This document shows, piece by piece, positions 44,885 to 57,288 of a DNA stretch of 64,000 nucleotides. The position numbers were made by a program, and so were the translations under genes. This DNA is from Nostoc indistinguendum CM1-VF10. GTDB taxonomy: Bacteria > Cyanobacteriota > Cyanobacteriia > Cyanobacteriales > Nostocaceae. Below the pieces are notes generated by a model. The model had not been told where the DNA came from, searched no databases, and saw only the letters and a list, made by a program, of their open reading frames with translations. The stretch is from positions 25,273 through 89,272 of the forward strand of contig JAHHHS010000021.1 in the NCBI GenBank assembly GCA_019359215.1, given 5' to 3'. The number at the start of each line of letters is the position of its first letter. Positions within the stretch are counted from its first letter, which is position 1.

Positions 44885-45227
44885 AATTTCTGAGCCTAAT
44901 TTCCCGTACTGTTATCGGCTTGGCCATCCTCCAAATCTCTACAAGCGGATGCTCTCCACACATGACTAACCGTGCCAACCCAGGTTGAGCTAGATTGCCC
45001 AACATCGGCTTGGTATCTATCAAACCTATACAAAATCGTTAAACGAAATTGCCTTGTGAGTACAATCCAGCAAAATGAAGTGATTCTGATGCAAAGCCGA
45101 CAAGCTGCGGATCATTCCCTCAGTCTTAGGATATTTAAGATATCACTGACAGTATAAATAGCGTGGTCGATTTCAGGCACACCGTATAGAGCTGCGTCAG
45201 AAAATTAACGCGCTTTTTGGAGGGGAA

Positions 45228-45404
45228 ATGAAGAAAGTAGATAAAACTCAGGAATATCTCAACTGTATATTCTTGTTAAATCAAGACTATGGTGGTTTTT
45301 TGGCGTTTGAGTCCCCGATTCCGGGCGATTACCCCCTTGTCCAAATTGCTCATTCCAGCTTTAATGGCTGCGTTTGGCCACATATGCTATTTACAGGTGT
45401 GTAA
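45228..45404 (+). CDS. possible 58-residue protein in the rpoB leader
   Basis: ATG 45228 is preceded by GGAGGGG. It encodes MKKVDKTQEYLNCIFLLNQD, then YGGFLAFESPIPGDYP, and ends VWPHMLFTGV. The site is one of the best Shine-Dalgarno matches in the window. The protein has no known motif. It ends 99 bases before rpoB. It could be a real small protein or a leader ORF. Confidence 0.35.
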   Translation: MKKVDKTQEYLNCIFLLNQDYGGFLAFESPIPGDYPLVQIAHSSFNGCVWPHMLFTGV

Positions 45405-45503
45405 GAAGAAGCTCCCAAACAGTTAATGACACTTGCTAGCAGTGGGAAGCGTTAAACAGCAGTGTCTAAGTAAAAATTTAACCAGGTTGACAAAGGTAGA
45501 GGC

Positions 45504-48500
45504 ATGACCAAAGAAACATACATGGAACCCGCCTTTCTATTGCCCGACTTGATTGAAATCCAGCGCTCAAGCTTTCGCTGGTTTTTGGAAGAAGGGCTGA
45601 TAGAAGAACTTAACTCCTTTAGTCCTATTACAGATTATACGGGCAAATTAGAACTGCACTTTTTAGGACATAACTATAAACTCAAGGAGCCAAAGTACAG
45701 CGTCGAAGAAGCCAAACGGCGGGATAGTACATACGCAGTCCAAATGTATGTCCCCACACGCCTGATTAACAAAGAAACAGGTGAAATCAAAGAGCAAGAA
45801 GTATTTATTGGGGATTTGCCTTTGATGACCGATCGCGGCACGTTTATTATTAACGGGGCCGAGCGGGTAATTGTCAACCAAATAGTGCGATCGCCAGGAG
45901 TCTATTACAAATCAGAAATAGACAAAAACGGGCGACGTACTTATTCAGCTAGCTTAATTCCCAACCGGGGAGCATGGCTGAAATTTGAAACAGACCGTAA
46001 CGATTTGGTGTGGGTACGCATTGACAAAACCCGCAAACTCTCAGCACAGGTACTCCTAAAAGCTTTAGGTTTATCAGACAACGAAATCTTTGATGCCTTA
46101 CGCCACCCCGAATATTTCCAAAAAACCATCGAAAAAGAAGGGCAATTTTCTGAAGAAGAAGCCCTGATGGAGTTATATCGGAAACTGCGTCCTGGTGAAC
46201 CACCCACAGTATTAGGTGGACAACAACTCCTAGACTCCCGATTCTTTGACCCGAAACGTTATGACCTTGGTCGCGTCGGACGGTACAAACTCAACAAAAA
46301 ATTGCGCCTTTCTGTTCCCGACACAATGCGCGTGTTGACTGCTGGCGATATCTTGGCAGCTGTAGATTACCTAATCAACCTAGAATATGACATTGGTAAT
46401 ATCGATGACATCGACCACTTAGGGAACCGTCGGGTGAGAAGCGTCGGTGAATTGCTCCAAAACCAAGTGCGGGTCGGCTTGAACCGTTTAGAAAGAATTA
46501 TTCGAGAACGGATGACTGTATCCGATGCCGAAGTTCTAACCCCCGCTTCCTTGGTGAACCCCAAACCATTGGTAGCAGCAATTAAAGAATTCTTTGGTTC
46601 CAGCCAGTTAAGTCAGTTCATGGATCAAACCAATCCTCTCGCAGAACTGACCCACAAACGCCGCCTGAGTGCCCTTGGCCCTGGTGGTTTAACCCGCGAA
46701 CGTGCTGGGTTTGCAGTGCGGGATATTCACCCTAGTCACTATGGACGCATTTGCCCCATTGAGACACCAGAAGGCCCCAACGCCGGATTGATTGGTTCCT
46801 TGGCAACCCATGCGCGAGTTAACCTGTACGGCTTCTTAGAAACACCATTTAGACCTGTGGAAAATGGGCGAGTCAGATTTGATCTGCCTCCAGCTTACAT
46901 GACAGCCGATGAAGAAGACGATTTACGGGTTGCTCCTGGGGATATTCCTGTAGATGAAACTGGGCACATTATTGGGCCACAAGTGCCAGTGCGCTATCGC
47001 CAGGAATTTTCCACCACAACACCAGAACAGGTGGACTATGTAGCAGTATCTCCCGTACAGATTGTGTCGGTAGCAACCAGCATGATTCCCTTCTTGGAGC
47101 ATGATGACGCTAACCGAGCGCTGATGGGATCAAACATGCAACGGCAAGCAGTACCGCTACTGAAGCCAGAACGTCCTTTGGTGGGTACTGGTTTGGAAGC
47201 ACAAGGAGCAAGAGACTCCGGGATGGTAATTGTATCGCGTACTGATGGTGATGTCACTTATGTGGATGCCACAGAAATTCGCGTTCGTCCTAAAGCTAAT
47301 ACCTCCGAAATTAAGTACACCCTTTCCAAGTATCAACGCTCAAACCAAGACACCTGTTTAAATCAGAAACCTCTCGTCCGTATTGGTGAACGGGTTGTTG
47401 CTGGTCAGGTGCTGGCTGATGGCTCCTCCACCGAAGGTGGTGAATTGGCCCTAGGACAAAATATCGTTGTTGCCTATATGCCTTGGGAAGGCTACAACTA
47501 CGAAGACGCAATTTTAATCTCTGAAAGACTGGTGCAGGATGATGTCTATACCTCAATTCACATTGAAAAATATGAAATTGAAGCCAGACAAACGAAACTG
47601 GGGCCAGAAGAAATCACCAGAGAAATTCCCAACGTCGGGGAAGATGCCTTGCGTCAGTTGGATGAACAAGGAATCATTCGCATTGGGGCGTGGGTAGAAG
47701 CTGGAGATATCTTGGTAGGAAAAGTCACCCCCAAAGGGGAATCTGACCAACCGCCAGAAGAAAAACTGTTACGGGCGATTTTCGGTGAAAAAGCACGAGA
47801 TGTGCGGGATAATTCCCTGCGAGTACCAAATGGTGAAAAAGGTCGCGTAGTTGATGTGCGCTTGTTTACTCGTGAACAAGGCGATGAACTACCACCAGGA
47901 GCCAATATGGTAGTCCGGGTATATGTTGCCCAAAAACGCAAAATCCAAGTTGGTGACAAAATGGCAGGACGCCACGGGAATAAAGGGATTATTTCTCGGA
48001 TATTACCGGCGGAAGATATGCCTTATTTGCCCGATGGTTCACCAGTGGACATTGTACTTAACCCCTTGGGTGTACCCAGTCGGATGAACGTCGGACAAGT
48101 ATTTGAATGCCTCTTGGGTTGGGCTGGTCAAACCTTGGGAGTGCGATTTAAGATTACTCCGTTTGATGAAATGTACGGTGAAGAATCATCCCGCCGAATC
48201 GTGCATGGCAAATTGCAAGAAGCACGTGACGAAACAGGCAAAGACTGGGTATATAACCCAGATAACCCTGGCAAAATTATGGTGTATGACGGTCGTACAG
48301 GTGAACCCTTTGACCGAGCAATTACCATCGGTGTGGCTTATATGCTGAAGCTGGTGCATTTGGTGGATGACAAGATCCACGCCCGTTCTACAGGCCCATA
48401 CTCACTGGTAACTCAGCAACCCTTGGGTGGTAAAGCACAACAAGGTGGTCAACGGTTTGGAGAAATGGAAGTGTGGGCATTGGAAGCCTTTGGTGCAGCT

Positions 48501-48803
48501 TACACCTTGCAGGAATTGCTCACAGTTAAATCTGATGATATGCAAGGACGGAATGAAGCGTTAAATGCGATCGTTAAAGGTAAGGCAATTCCTCGACCTG
48601 GAACCCCAGAATCCTTTAAGGTGCTAATGCGCGAGTTGCAATCATTGGGCTTAGACATTGCCGTACACAAGGTAGAAACCCAAACAGACGGTAGTTCCCT
48701 AGATGTGGAAGTTGATTTGATGGCAGATCAATCAGCCCGTCGCACACCTCCTCGACCAACTTATGAATCTCTTTCCCGCGAATCGCTGGAAGACGACGAA
48801 TAA
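45504..48803 (+). CDS. rpoB: DNA-directed RNA polymerase subunit beta
   Basis: 1099 residues. It starts [20 protein letters not shown] and has the fork-loop region [40 protein letters not shown], the conserved [20 protein letters not shown] and the C-terminal clamp [20 protein letters not shown]. Length and the absence of large insertions match cyanobacterial beta. It forms one pincer of the polymerase and part of the active site. The long leader and tight run into rpoC1-rpoC2 point to one operon. Confidence 0.98.
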   Translation: MTKETYMEPAFLLPDLIEIQRSSFRWFLEEGLIEELNSFSPITDYTGKLELHFLGHNYKLKEPKYSVEEAKRRDSTYAVQMYVPTRLINKETGEIKEQEVFIGDLPLMTDRGTFIINGAERVIVNQIVRSPGVYYKSEIDKNGRRTYSASLIPNRGAWLKFETDRNDLVWVRIDKTRKLSAQVLLKALGLSDNEIFDALRHPEYFQKTIEKEGQFSEEEALMELYRKLRPGEPPTVLGGQQLLDSRFFDPKRYDLGRVGRYKLNKKLRLSVPDTMRVLTAGDILAAVDYLINLEYDIGNIDDIDHLGNRRVRSVGELLQNQVRVGLNRLERIIRERMTVSDAEVLTPASLVNPKPLVAAIKEFFGSSQLSQFMDQTNPLAELTHKRRLSALGPGGLTRERAGFAVRDIHPSHYGRICPIETPEGPNAGLIGSLATHARVNLYGFLETPFRPVENGRVRFDLPPAYMTADEEDDLRVAPGDIPVDETGHIIGPQVPVRYRQEFSTTTPEQVDYVAVSPVQIVSVATSMIPFLEHDDANRALMGSNMQRQAVPLLKPERPLVGTGLEAQGARDSGMVIVSRTDGDVTYVDATEIRVRPKANTSEIKYTLSKYQRSNQDTCLNQKPLVRIGERVVAGQVLADGSSTEGGELALGQNIVVAYMPWEGYNYEDAILISERLVQDDVYTSIHIEKYEIEARQTKLGPEEITREIPNVGEDALRQLDEQGIIRIGAWVEAGDILVGKVTPKGESDQPPEEKLLRAIFGEKARDVRDNSLRVPNGEKGRVVDVRLFTREQGDELPPGANMVVRVYVAQKRKIQVGDKMAGRHGNKGIISRILPAEDMPYLPDGSPVDIVLNPLGVPSRMNVGQVFECLLGWAGQTLGVRFKITPFDEMYGEESSRRIVHGKLQEARDETGKDWVYNPDNPGKIMVYDGRTGEPFDRAITIGVAYMLKLVHLVDDKIHARSTGPYSLVTQQPLGGKAQQGGQRFGEMEVWALEAFGAAYTLQELLTVKSDDMQGRNEALNAIVKGKAIPRPGTPESFKVLMRELQSLGLDIAVHKVETQTDGSSLDVEVDLMADQSARRTPPRPTYESLSRESLEDDE

Positions 48804-48900
48804 ATAGTCAGGAGTTAGGAGTTAACAATTCATAACTCTTAACTCCTAACTTAAAACTAAATATACTCAAAACTCATAACTCGAAACTCAGCACTTAAGT
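48804..48900 (+). repeat. heptamer-type repeats between rpoB and rpoC1
   Basis: Runs of TCAGGAGTTAGGAGTTAACA and inverse AACTCTTAACTCCTAACTT, then AACTCATAACTCGAAACTC, fill the 97-base gap. The GGAGTTA/TAACTCC arms are complementary and could form a hairpin in the operon mRNA. Confidence 0.7.
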
Positions 48901-50778
48901 ATGAGACCTGCCCAAACTAATCAGTTTGACTACGTAAAAATCGGCTTGGCTTCCCCTGAACGGATTCGGCAGTGGGGTGAAAGAACATTGCCCAATGGCC
49001 AAGTAGTCGGTGAAGTTACCAAGCCAGAAACGATTAATTACCGAACTCTCAAGCCAGAAATGGATGGCTTGTTTTGTGAGCGCATCTTTGGCCCCGCAAA
49101 AGATTGGGAATGTCATTGTGGCAAGTATAAAAGAGTTCGTCACAGAGGTATTGTCTGTGAGCGCTGTGGGGTAGAAGTCACTGAGTCACGGGTGCGTCGT
49201 CACCGCATGGGCTATATTAAACTCGCCGCACCAGTAGCTCACGTTTGGTATCTCAAGGGTATTCCTAGCTATATTTCCATCCTGTTGGATATGCCCTTGC
49301 GGGATGTCGAGCAGATTGTCTATTTCAACTCTTATGTTGTCCTAAGTCCAGGTAATGCCGAAACTTTAACTTACAAACAGCTACTGAGTGAAGACCAGTG
49401 GTTGGAAATAGAAGACCAAATTTATAGCGAAGATTCTGTGCTTCAAGGCGTAGAGGTAGGTATTGGGGCTGAAGCGCTGTTGCGTTTGCTTGCCGATATC
49501 AATTTGGAACAAGAAGCCGAAAGTCTACGCGAAGAAATTGGCAATGCCAAAGGACAAAAGAGAGCCAAGCTAATTAAGCGACTACGGGTGATTGACAACT
49601 TCATCGCTACTGGTTCAAAACCAGAATGGATGGTAATGGCAGTTATTCCCGTGATTCCCCCTGACTTGCGCCCAATGGTGCAACTAGATGGTGGACGGTT
49701 TGCCACGAGCGATTTAAATGATTTGTATCGGCGGGTAATTAACCGCAACAATCGTTTGGCACGCTTGCAAGAAATTTTGGCACCAGAGATTATTGTGCGG
49801 AACGAAAAGCGGATGCTGCAAGAAGCAGTGGATGCTTTAATTGACAATGGTCGTCGGGGACGCACTGTGGTAGGGGCAAATAACCGACCTCTGAAATCTT
49901 TGTCAGACATTATTGAGGGTAAGCAAGGACGTTTCCGACAAAACTTGTTAGGTAAACGAGTTGACTACTCTGGACGTTCTGTAATTGTGGTCGGGCCAAA
50001 GCTGAAAATTCACCAGTGCGGTTTGCCTAGAGAAATGGCAATTGAGCTATTTCAACCATTTGTGATTAACCGCCTGATTCGTAGCGGCATGGTGAATAAT
50101 ATCAAAGCTGCGAAAAAGCTGATATCGCGTAATGACCCCAGCGTTTGGGATGTGCTGGAAGAGGTGATTGAAGGACACCCTGTAATGCTAAATCGGGCAC
50201 CAACTTTGCACCGCTTGGGTATTCAGTCTTTTGAACCGATTTTGGTAGAAGGTAGAGCAATTCAACTGCATCCTCTGGTGTGTCCAGCATTTAACGCCGA
50301 CTTTGACGGTGACCAAATGGCGGTACACGTGCCGTTGTCCTTAGAAAGTCAAGCTGAGGCTCGGTTGTTGATGTTGGCTTCTAACAATATTTTGTCACCA
50401 GCCACGGGTAAACCGATCATCACGCCTAGCCAAGATATGGTATTGGGAGCGTATTACTTAACAGCAGAAAATCCCGGTGCGACAAAAGGTGCAGGAAAGT
50501 ACTTTTCTTCGTTAGAGGATGTGATTATGGCTTTCCAGCAAGAGCAAATTGACTTGCACGCCTATATCTATGTGCGGTTTGACGGTGAAATAGAATCAGA
50601 CCAACCGGATACAGAACCCGTGAAAGTGACGGAAAACGAGGATGGTAGCCGGACATTACTCTATAAGTTCCGTCGAGTCAGACAAGACGCTCAGGGTAAT
50701 GTACTTTCTCAGTATATATACACAACTCCTGGTCGTGTTATTTACAATAATGCCATTCAGGAAGCACTAGCAAGTTAA
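48901..50778 (+). CDS. rpoC1: DNA-directed RNA polymerase subunit gamma (N-terminal part of beta')
   Basis: 625 residues. It has the zinc finger [20 protein letters not shown] with CG, the switch and bridge regions, [18 protein letters not shown], and the catalytic NADFDGDQM (N465 to M473), whose three Asp hold the active-site magnesium. Splitting of beta' into gamma (RpoC1) and beta' (RpoC2) is a cyanobacterial and plastid trait. It lies between rpoB and rpoC2. Confidence 0.98.
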   Translation: MRPAQTNQFDYVKIGLASPERIRQWGERTLPNGQVVGEVTKPETINYRTLKPEMDGLFCERIFGPAKDWECHCGKYKRVRHRGIVCERCGVEVTESRVRRHRMGYIKLAAPVAHVWYLKGIPSYISILLDMPLRDVEQIVYFNSYVVLSPGNAETLTYKQLLSEDQWLEIEDQIYSEDSVLQGVEVGIGAEALLRLLADINLEQEAESLREEIGNAKGQKRAKLIKRLRVIDNFIATGSKPEWMVMAVIPVIPPDLRPMVQLDGGRFATSDLNDLYRRVINRNNRLARLQEILAPEIIVRNEKRMLQEAVDALIDNGRRGRTVVGANNRPLKSLSDIIEGKQGRFRQNLLGKRVDYSGRSVIVVGPKLKIHQCGLPREMAIELFQPFVINRLIRSGMVNNIKAAKKLISRNDPSVWDVLEEVIEGHPVMLNRAPTLHRLGIQSFEPILVEGRAIQLHPLVCPAFNADFDGDQMAVHVPLSLESQAEARLLMLASNNILSPATGKPIITPSQDMVLGAYYLTAENPGATKGAGKYFSSLEDVIMAFQQEQIDLHAYIYVRFDGEIESDQPDTEPVKVTENEDGSRTLLYKFRRVRQDAQGNVLSQYIYTTPGRVIYNNAIQEALAS

Positions 50779-50898
50779 TTCGTAATTTCTAATTCGTAAT
50801 TCGTAATTAATTCTTCAATTACGAATTAGGTAGCTTGCTTCTCGCATTTGGCGAGTATTACGAATTATTAATTATTGATGACTCAGGACTAATGATTA
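50779..50898 (+). repeat. ATTCGTA repeats between rpoC1 and rpoC2
   Basis: TTCGTAATTTCTAATTCGTA and ATTCGTAATTAATT face ATTACGAATTAGGTA and TATTACGAATTATT, so inverted arms surround TTGCTTCTCGCATTTGGCGA. The 120-base gap can fold into a hairpin. Confidence 0.7.
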
Positions 50899-53800
50899 AT
50901 GACTAACGAAAAAATGATTTTTCGCAATCGGGTGGTTGATAAGGGTCAACTGAGAAATTTAATTTCTTGGGCCTTTACGCATTATGGTACGGCGCGAACC
51001 GCAGTGATGGCGGACAAACTGAAAGATTTGGGATTTCGCTACGCTACCAAAGCAGGGGTTTCCATCAGTGTAGATGACTTGATGGTACCACCAACTAAGC
51101 GATTGCTCTTAGAAGCAGCCGAAGAAGAAATTCGCGCCACCGAAACTCGTTACCAACGGGGAGAAATCACTGAAGTAGAACGCTTTCAAAAGGTAATCGA
51201 TACCTGGAATGGTACCAGTGAAGCTTTGAAAGATGAAGTAGTCGTCCACTTCAAGAAGACTAATCCCCTGAACTCCGTATATATGATGGCATTCTCTGGG
51301 GCACGGGGTAACATCTCCCAAGTCCGGCAGTTGGTGGGAATGCGGGGACTGATGGCAGATCCTCAAGGGGAAATTATCGATTTACCCATCAAAACCAACT
51401 TCCGTGAAGGACTTACTGTAACGGAATACATTATTTCGTCTTACGGTGCCAGAAAAGGATTGGTGGATACTGCCTTGCGGACGGCTGACTCTGGTTATCT
51501 CACCCGCCGTTTGGTTGACGTATCCCAGGATGTAATTATTCGGGAATTTGACTGCGGTACTACCAGAGGTCTTGCGATTCGACCAATGACAGAAGGTGCC
51601 AAGACCTTGATTCCTCTTGCAACTCGCTTGATGGGACGGGTAATTGGCGAAGATGTGGTGCATCCGGTAACAAAAGAATTGATTGCAGCACGCAATTCGC
51701 CCATTCCTGAAGAATTGGCAAAGAAAATTGAAAAATCTGGGGTGGCAGAAGTTGTGGTGCGATCGCCCCTAACTTGTGAAGCCGCACGTTCCGTCTGTCA
51801 ACACTGCTACGGCTGGAGTTTAGCCCACGCTAAGATGGTGGACTTGGGCGAAGCTGTAGGGATTATTGCCGCCCAAAGTATCGGTGAGCCTGGTACTCAG
51901 CTAACCATGCGGACATTCCACACAGGTGGTGTGTTTACTGGGGAAGTGGCGCAACAAGTTCGTTCTAAAATCGATGGGACTGTTAAGCTTCCCCGCAAAC
52001 TGAAGACCAGGACATATCGTACCCGCCACGGGGAAGATGCTCTGTATGTTGAAGCTAATGGCATCATGCTTTTGGAGCCAACAAAAGTAGGTGATGTTAC
52101 TCCAGACAGCCAAGAGGTTCATCTTACCCAAGGTTCAACACTATATGTATTTGATGGAAATAAGGTAAAGCAAGGACAGTTATTGGCAGAGGTTGCCCTT
52201 GGTGGACGCACAACTCGGACTAATACAGAAAAAGCAGTTAAAGATGTTGCCTCTGACTTAGCAGGGGAAGTGCAATTTGCCGAAGTAGTTCCAGAACAAA
52301 AAACTGACCGTCAAGGTAATACCACAACCACAGCCGCACGCGGTGGCTTGATTTGGATTTTGTCTGGGGAAGTTTACAACTTGCCGCCTGGGGCAGAATT
52401 GGTGGTCAAAAATGGTGATGCGATCGCCGCTAATGGTGTTTTAGCAGAAACCAAGTTAAGCAGTTTGCACGGCGGTGTGGTGCGCTTGCCAGAAGCTACC
52501 CCAGGTAAGAGTACCAGGGAAATTGAGATTATTACCGCTTCTGTGGTATTAGACCAAGCAACGGTAACAGTCCAAAGTTCCCAAGGTCGCAATAACTACT
52601 TAGTTTCCACTGGCAACAACCAGGTATTTAACCTCCGGGCTACACCAGGCACAAAAGTGCAAAATGGTCAAGTGGTAGCTGAGTTAATTGACGATCGCTA
52701 TCGCACAACCACTGGTGGTTTCCTGAAATTTGCGGGTGTAGAAGTCCAGAAAAAAGGCAAAGCCAAGCTGGGTTATGAAGTCGTGCAGGGCGGTACCCTT
52801 TTATGGATTCCCGAAGAAAGCCACGAAGTTAATAAAGATATCTCCTTGCTGTTGGTGGAAGACGGTCAGTTTGTAGAAGCTGGTACCGAAGTGGTGAAAG
52901 ATATTTTCTGCCAAAACAGTGGTGTGATAGAAGTCACCCAGAAAAACGACATCCTGCGGGAAGTTGTGGTGAAGCCAGGGGAACTGCTGATGGTGGACGA
53001 TCCAGAATCAGTTATTGGGCGAGATAACACCTTCATCCAACCTGGTGAAGAATTCCAAGGCAATGTAGCCACAGAATTACGCTATATCCAGTATGTGGAG
53101 ACACCAGAAGGACCCGCCCTGTTGAGTCGTCCAGTAGTTGAGTTTGCCGTACCGGATAATCCAGATGTGCCATCAACTACATCAGTAAGTCAACAAACCG
53201 GGCGTTCGATTCAGTTGCGGGCTGTGCAAAGACTACCTTACAAAGATTCGGAACGCGTCAAGTCTGTTGAAGGTGTGGAACTGCTGCGAACTCAACTAGT
53301 GCTAGAAATCGAGCAAGAAGGCGAACAAGACCACAATGCTTCGCCACTAGCAGCAGATATCGAATTGGTAGAGGATACTGAAGACCCAGAAGTTCAGCGC
53401 TTGCAGTTGGTGATTTTGGAGTCCTTGGTAATTCGTCGAGACATTACTGCTGATGCGACCCAAGGTAGCACCCAGACCACACTTGAGGTACAAGATGGGC
53501 TTTCCATCGCCCCTGGAGCTGTGGTAGCACGTACCCAAATCTTGTGTAAAGAAGGAGGGATAGTGCGGGGCGTCCGAAAAGGAACCGAAAATGTGCGTCG
53601 CTGTTTAGTGTTGCGCGATACTGATATGCTCACCACTAATACTAGTACTCAGCCTAAAGTGAAAGTGGGTGACTTGCTAGTAGAAGGTGCAGAAATTGCT
53701 CCTGGAGTTTTTGCCCCAGAATCCGGGCAAGTAGTGGATATTAAAAATGCTACTGCTGCATCTGGTGAGGAATCGGCCCTGAGTACTAAGAACTACGTTG

Positions 53801-54945
53801 TTAGTACCCGTATTGGTCGGCCTTATCGAGTCAGCCCTGGTGCTGTGTTGCAAATAGAAGACGGCGATTTGGTACAACGGGGTGATAACTTGGTGCTGTT
53901 GGTGTTTGAACGCGCCAAAACCGGAGATATTATTCAAGGTTTGCCCCGGATTGAAGAACTGCTTGAAGCTCGTAAACCGAAAGAAGCGTGCATTTTATGT
54001 CGCCGGGCGGGTGAAGTTAAGGTAGTTTACGGCGATGGCGATGAAGCGATCGCTATTAAGGTCGTAGAATCAAACGGCGTGGTGACAGATTATCCTCTAG
54101 GTCCAGGACAAAACTTGATTGTGCCAGATGGCTCAACAGTATTAGCGGGACAACCGTTGACCGATGGACCATCCAATCCCCACGAAATTTTGGAAATCTT
54201 CTTTAGCCTCGGTTCCGAAGATGGAATCTATGCTTGTGCCAGCATTGCCTTGCAAAAGGTACAGACATTCTTGGTAAATGAAGTGCAAATGGTGTATCAA
54301 TCTCAAGGGATTGATATTTCCGATAAGCACATTGAAGTGATTGTTCGCCAGATGACCAACAAAGTTAGGATTGATGATGGTGGTGACACCACCATGCTTC
54401 CCGGCGAATTGGTGGAACTGCGCCAAGTTGAGCAGGTGAACGAAGCTATGGCGATTACAGGCGGTGCTAGGGCACAGTATACCCCAGTATTGTTGGGGAT
54501 CACCAAAGCATCGTTGAACACCGACAGCTTTATCTCCGCCGCATCCTTCCAAGAGACAACACGGGTACTTACCGAAGCAGCTATAGAAGGCAAATCCGAC
54601 TGGCTGCGCGGCTTAAAGGAAAACGTGATTATCGGGCGATTGATTCCGGCTGGTACTGGCTACAATACCTATGATGAACCCGGTGCGATCGATGATTATG
54701 CTGCTGAGATTACTAGTAGTGTCTTGGATGAAGTTGATGATCCCTTGGATATGGTCTTAGATGACCGTACAGCTCGCACCTATAATTTAGATTCTCCTAC
54801 TCTGGGGGAATCTGGTTTTGGTAGCAGACGTGCAGAAAGGTCAGTTCTAGATGACGAAGATGAATTAATCGCCGATGAAGTAGCAGACGACGATGATTAC
54901 GAGGAAGAAGAGGAAGACGACGAAGATGATTTCGACGACGAATAG
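50899..54945 (+). CDS. rpoC2: DNA-directed RNA polymerase subunit beta' (C-terminal part)
   Basis: 1348 residues. It begins [20 protein letters not shown] and has the zinc cluster of beta' ([23 protein letters not shown]), then the trigger-loop start [24 protein letters not shown] text (bases 51870-51930). A long beta-rich insertion (about residues 350-1000, SI3) of repeated sandwich-barrel motifs is typical of cyanobacterial RpoC2. The end is an acidic tail ([18 protein letters not shown]). A strong terminator follows, ending the rpoB operon. Confidence 0.98.
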   Translation: MTNEKMIFRNRVVDKGQLRNLISWAFTHYGTARTAVMADKLKDLGFRYATKAGVSISVDDLMVPPTKRLLLEAAEEEIRATETRYQRGEITEVERFQKVIDTWNGTSEALKDEVVVHFKKTNPLNSVYMMAFSGARGNISQVRQLVGMRGLMADPQGEIIDLPIKTNFREGLTVTEYIISSYGARKGLVDTALRTADSGYLTRRLVDVSQDVIIREFDCGTTRGLAIRPMTEGAKTLIPLATRLMGRVIGEDVVHPVTKELIAARNSPIPEELAKKIEKSGVAEVVVRSPLTCEAARSVCQHCYGWSLAHAKMVDLGEAVGIIAAQSIGEPGTQLTMRTFHTGGVFTGEVAQQVRSKIDGTVKLPRKLKTRTYRTRHGEDALYVEANGIMLLEPTKVGDVTPDSQEVHLTQGSTLYVFDGNKVKQGQLLAEVALGGRTTRTNTEKAVKDVASDLAGEVQFAEVVPEQKTDRQGNTTTTAARGGLIWILSGEVYNLPPGAELVVKNGDAIAANGVLAETKLSSLHGGVVRLPEATPGKSTREIEIITASVVLDQATVTVQSSQGRNNYLVSTGNNQVFNLRATPGTKVQNGQVVAELIDDRYRTTTGGFLKFAGVEVQKKGKAKLGYEVVQGGTLLWIPEESHEVNKDISLLLVEDGQFVEAGTEVVKDIFCQNSGVIEVTQKNDILREVVVKPGELLMVDDPESVIGRDNTFIQPGEEFQGNVATELRYIQYVETPEGPALLSRPVVEFAVPDNPDVPSTTSVSQQTGRSIQLRAVQRLPYKDSERVKSVEGVELLRTQLVLEIEQEGEQDHNASPLAADIELVEDTEDPEVQRLQLVILESLVIRRDITADATQGSTQTTLEVQDGLSIAPGAVVARTQILCKEGGIVRGVRKGTENVRRCLVLRDTDMLTTNTSTQPKVKVGDLLVEGAEIAPGVFAPESGQVVDIKNATAASGEESALSTKNYVVSTRIGRPYRVSPGAVLQIEDGDLVQRGDNLVLLVFERAKTGDIIQGLPRIEELLEARKPKEACILCRRAGEVKVVYGDGDEAIAIKVVESNGVVTDYPLGPGQNLIVPDGSTVLAGQPLTDGPSNPHEILEIFFSLGSEDGIYACASIALQKVQTFLVNEVQMVYQSQGIDISDKHIEVIVRQMTNKVRIDDGGDTTMLPGELVELRQVEQVNEAMAITGGARAQYTPVLLGITKASLNTDSFISAASFQETTRVLTEAAIEGKSDWLRGLKENVIIGRLIPAGTGYNTYDEPGAIDDYAAEITSSVLDEVDDPLDMVLDDRTARTYNLDSPTLGESGFGSRRAERSVLDDEDELIADEVADDDDYEEEEEDDEDDFDDE

Positions 54946-54984
54946 AGACTTTAAATTTCCCGTCTCTGTTAAAAGATAAAAACT

Positions 54985-55018
54985 AAAAAGGCAAAAGAAA
55001 ATCTTCTTTTGCCTTTTT
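54985..55018 (+). terminator. intrinsic terminator of the rpoBC1C2 operon
   Basis: AAAAAGGCAAAAGAA (54985-54999), loop AATC, TTCTTTTGCCTTTTT (55004-55018): a perfect 15-bp stem with A- and T-runs at its base. It can also stop transcription from the minus-strand Uma2 gene. Confidence 0.9.
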
Positions 55019-55092
55019 ATTTTGCTTTCTAAAAACACATTTTTAAATCGTCAAGATTCTGGTTTCTACCTATCAATCTAGTAGTCAGCCAA

Positions 55093-55665
55093 TTACGGGG
55101 ATTCAAAAGTAACGTCCTCATATAAATCTGCAACAGCACACCGAAAATCTACACTTGCCAAATGAATGATATCTTCTTGCTCATAGGGATAAAGTACCCA
55201 TTGTCTCTCTGAGTTGCGCCGAAAACACTCAACATTTAACCGAGTTTGACTCACAAGTACATATTCCTGAAGTGACTCCATCTGTCGGTAGTCAGCAAAT
55301 TTATCACCTCGGTCAAAGGCTTCTGTTGTCGGAGATAGCACTTCTACAATTAACGAAGGATAACGTAGAAAGTTGTTAAAAGCTCTATCTCGTTGGTCAC
55401 AACTTACTATAACATCGGGGTAGTAATAGATATTAATCGACTCAATATGTGCTTTGGTGTCTGAGATATAAGCCTGGCAGCCGCTCCTGCGCAAATGATT
55501 TCTCAGCATAGCAAACAGATTTCCGCTAATAATTACATGGGTATTACTTGCTCCTGCCATTGCATAAACCTGTCCCTGTCTATATTCATGCTTGATAGGA
55601 CTGGTTTCTTCTCCTTTGAGATAATCTTCTGGGGAAATATAGTTAAAATTTGAAGTTGCAACCAT
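55093..55665 (-). CDS. Uma2 family endonuclease (DUF820)
   Basis: 190 residues from MVATSNFNYISPEDYLKGEE; 25 more in-frame residues upstream are not part of the family. The site residues are visible in order: Asp in YYYPDVIVSCDQ, Glu in PSLIVEVLSPTTEAFDRGDK, Lys in that same stretch and Gln-Glu in MESLQEYVLV. It is a complete member, in contrast to the broken copy at 29521. Convergent with rpoC2, divergent from the next gene. Confidence 0.88.
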   Translation of the reverse strand: MVATSNFNYISPEDYLKGEETSPIKHEYRQGQVYAMAGASNTHVIISGNLFAMLRNHLRRSGCQAYISDTKAHIESINIYYYPDVIVSCDQRDRAFNNFLRYPSLIVEVLSPTTEAFDRGDKFADYRQMESLQEYVLVSQTRLNVECFRRNSERQWVLYPYEQEDIIHLASVDFRCAVADLYEDVTFESP

Positions 55666-55804
55666 TTGTAATGACCTTGTTTGATGCCTTGTATTTAGTT
55701 TAAAAGAAGCTTGACGGCTAAATCCGCATAAATCTAGCAATAGCTAGATGCTGTAATTCTCTCAAGAGCTATAATCTACATCTGTTGCACCGAGAGATTA
55801 ACTT

Positions 55805-57136
55805 GTGGATGTCATATTAGAACGATCGCACCAATTAAAACAAGCCTTAGTTGATTTTGTCCTTGATGCTGAAGGCGAACTGGCACAAGCGCTGGAAACT
55901 TATGCAGCCGCACAGTTGCGCCGTGGAAGTGGGGATAGTACACAGCAGGACTTAATTATCGATAGCTTTGTGACGACAGCCGGGAAAGTCGGTGATAAGT
56001 CACCATTAGAGTTGTTTATCGAAAGCAATCCAGATTTAGACCAGAGCGATCGCAACCTACTCAACAGCTGGCATCATAGTTTTATTGGCTTATTTGCCAT
56101 TACCAACATCCTACCTGATGGCTTTGAGTTGACGAATTGGTTGACAGATAAACGCTACATCGTCAAGCCAAACAATGTCCAAACATTACAGGCAATATCT
56201 CGGTTCAAAGTAGGAGAAATTTTGCTAACTCGCATTTCTCCTGTTACTGATAGCTACTGGATGTTTTCTGGGCCCTACACAGTAATGGGTAAATTAGGTA
56301 AACCAAAACTTGCTGTAGCAATTGGTAATTTCAAAGAAAACTATAAAAGTGATCTTTACAGCGATGCTCCAGACTTGTTAGAAGAAGCTTGGCAGTCAGT
56401 AGCACAATATCATCAGCAGTTTGTAGACTTTTTTGGCACTGATGAAATCACACTACCTGGATACCAGCTTAATAAAAAAATAGCTGAATTCCAACAGGCA
56501 ATTACTGAAAAACGCTTTGCAGAAGCAGGAATTGATACTTCTAAATCATTGGCTGAAGTGGCGGAAGCGGCTGGCATTGGAGACGAGGAAATCAAAGCAG
56601 CAGCACAAGAATTTGGTGCTGATTCCAACGTAGTCTCTCAGATGTTGAACAGCGAAGGCGGCAATAGCAAAATGGTTATGCCAAAAGTTGATTTACCATC
56701 TGAACTCAAGAAAGCAGAACAGGTAACTGCTCTTTCTCATCCCCGTTGGGGACAAATGTTTTTACCGACGTATAGAAAGGTACAAGCAATTTTATCAGCA
56801 GAGGACTGGCAAAGTGTTCAAGGGGCTGAAAAATTAGTTCGCTACTACCTTGAAGATAAAAGTATTAATGCTTTTATTTGGCATCGATTAGCACAACAGT
56901 ATCCAACTCAATTAGAAAATGTGTTGCAAACACTTTTGCAACGTCCAGAGTTTAGCCTGGAAAGTGACTTCGATGCACTTTTGCAAGAATTCAACAAACC
57001 TCTTGAGCCAGAGTTACCAGAAATTGCTAGCGTGCCTATACATCTACATAACTTATTTCAAGAAGCTTTAGGAGAAGTTAGCAAATCCAAGCCCAATAGC
57101 AAAGGGCAAAAAAAGCCAGCAAAGGGTTTTCAATAA
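55805..57136 (+). CDS. unknown protein, mostly helical
   Basis: 443 residues from GTG (MDVILERSHQLKQALVDFVL). It is soluble with no signal peptide. The first half includes LLNSWHHSFIGLFAITNILP and SPVTDSYWMFSGPYTVMGKL, a beta-rich segment also seen in SEC-C or plant-like hypothetical proteins. The middle is helical with AEVAEAAGIGDEEIKAAAQE. The C-terminus is basic (KPNSKGQKKPAKGF), perhaps for nucleic-acid or ribosome binding. The family is not identified. Confidence 0.6.
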   Translation: MDVILERSHQLKQALVDFVLDAEGELAQALETYAAAQLRRGSGDSTQQDLIIDSFVTTAGKVGDKSPLELFIESNPDLDQSDRNLLNSWHHSFIGLFAITNILPDGFELTNWLTDKRYIVKPNNVQTLQAISRFKVGEILLTRISPVTDSYWMFSGPYTVMGKLGKPKLAVAIGNFKENYKSDLYSDAPDLLEEAWQSVAQYHQQFVDFFGTDEITLPGYQLNKKIAEFQQAITEKRFAEAGIDTSKSLAEVAEAAGIGDEEIKAAAQEFGADSNVVSQMLNSEGGNSKMVMPKVDLPSELKKAEQVTALSHPRWGQMFLPTYRKVQAILSAEDWQSVQGAEKLVRYYLEDKSINAFIWHRLAQQYPTQLENVLQTLLQRPEFSLESDFDALLQEFNKPLEPELPEIASVPIHLHNLFQEALGEVSKSKPNSKGQKKPAKGFQ

Positions 57137-57206
57137 AGTCAACAAATATACCCAACATCTTACCCTATCCACTTAGGGTTTGGTTTCCAAGGTAAAGTCA
57201 TTTGTA

Positions 57207-57231
57207 GGAGCGTACAGCTAGCTGTACCTCC
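57207..57231. repeat. palindromic hairpin repeat
   Basis: GGAGCGTACAGCT faces AGCTGTACCTCC with one bulged base. It has the same ACAGCT core as the elements at 7090 and 35018. It lies between convergent genes and may act as a weak terminator. Confidence 0.55.
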
Positions 57232-57288
57232 AAGCGTTTATTAAATAAAATCAGTTTCAAAAACGAGATAAAAACTAAATATTTATAT

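Noticed and set aside
44808..45023. 71-residue minus-strand frame in the rpoB leader
   Set aside because: No ribosome site, runs against the operon, and overlaps the SD hairpin; no recognisable domain.
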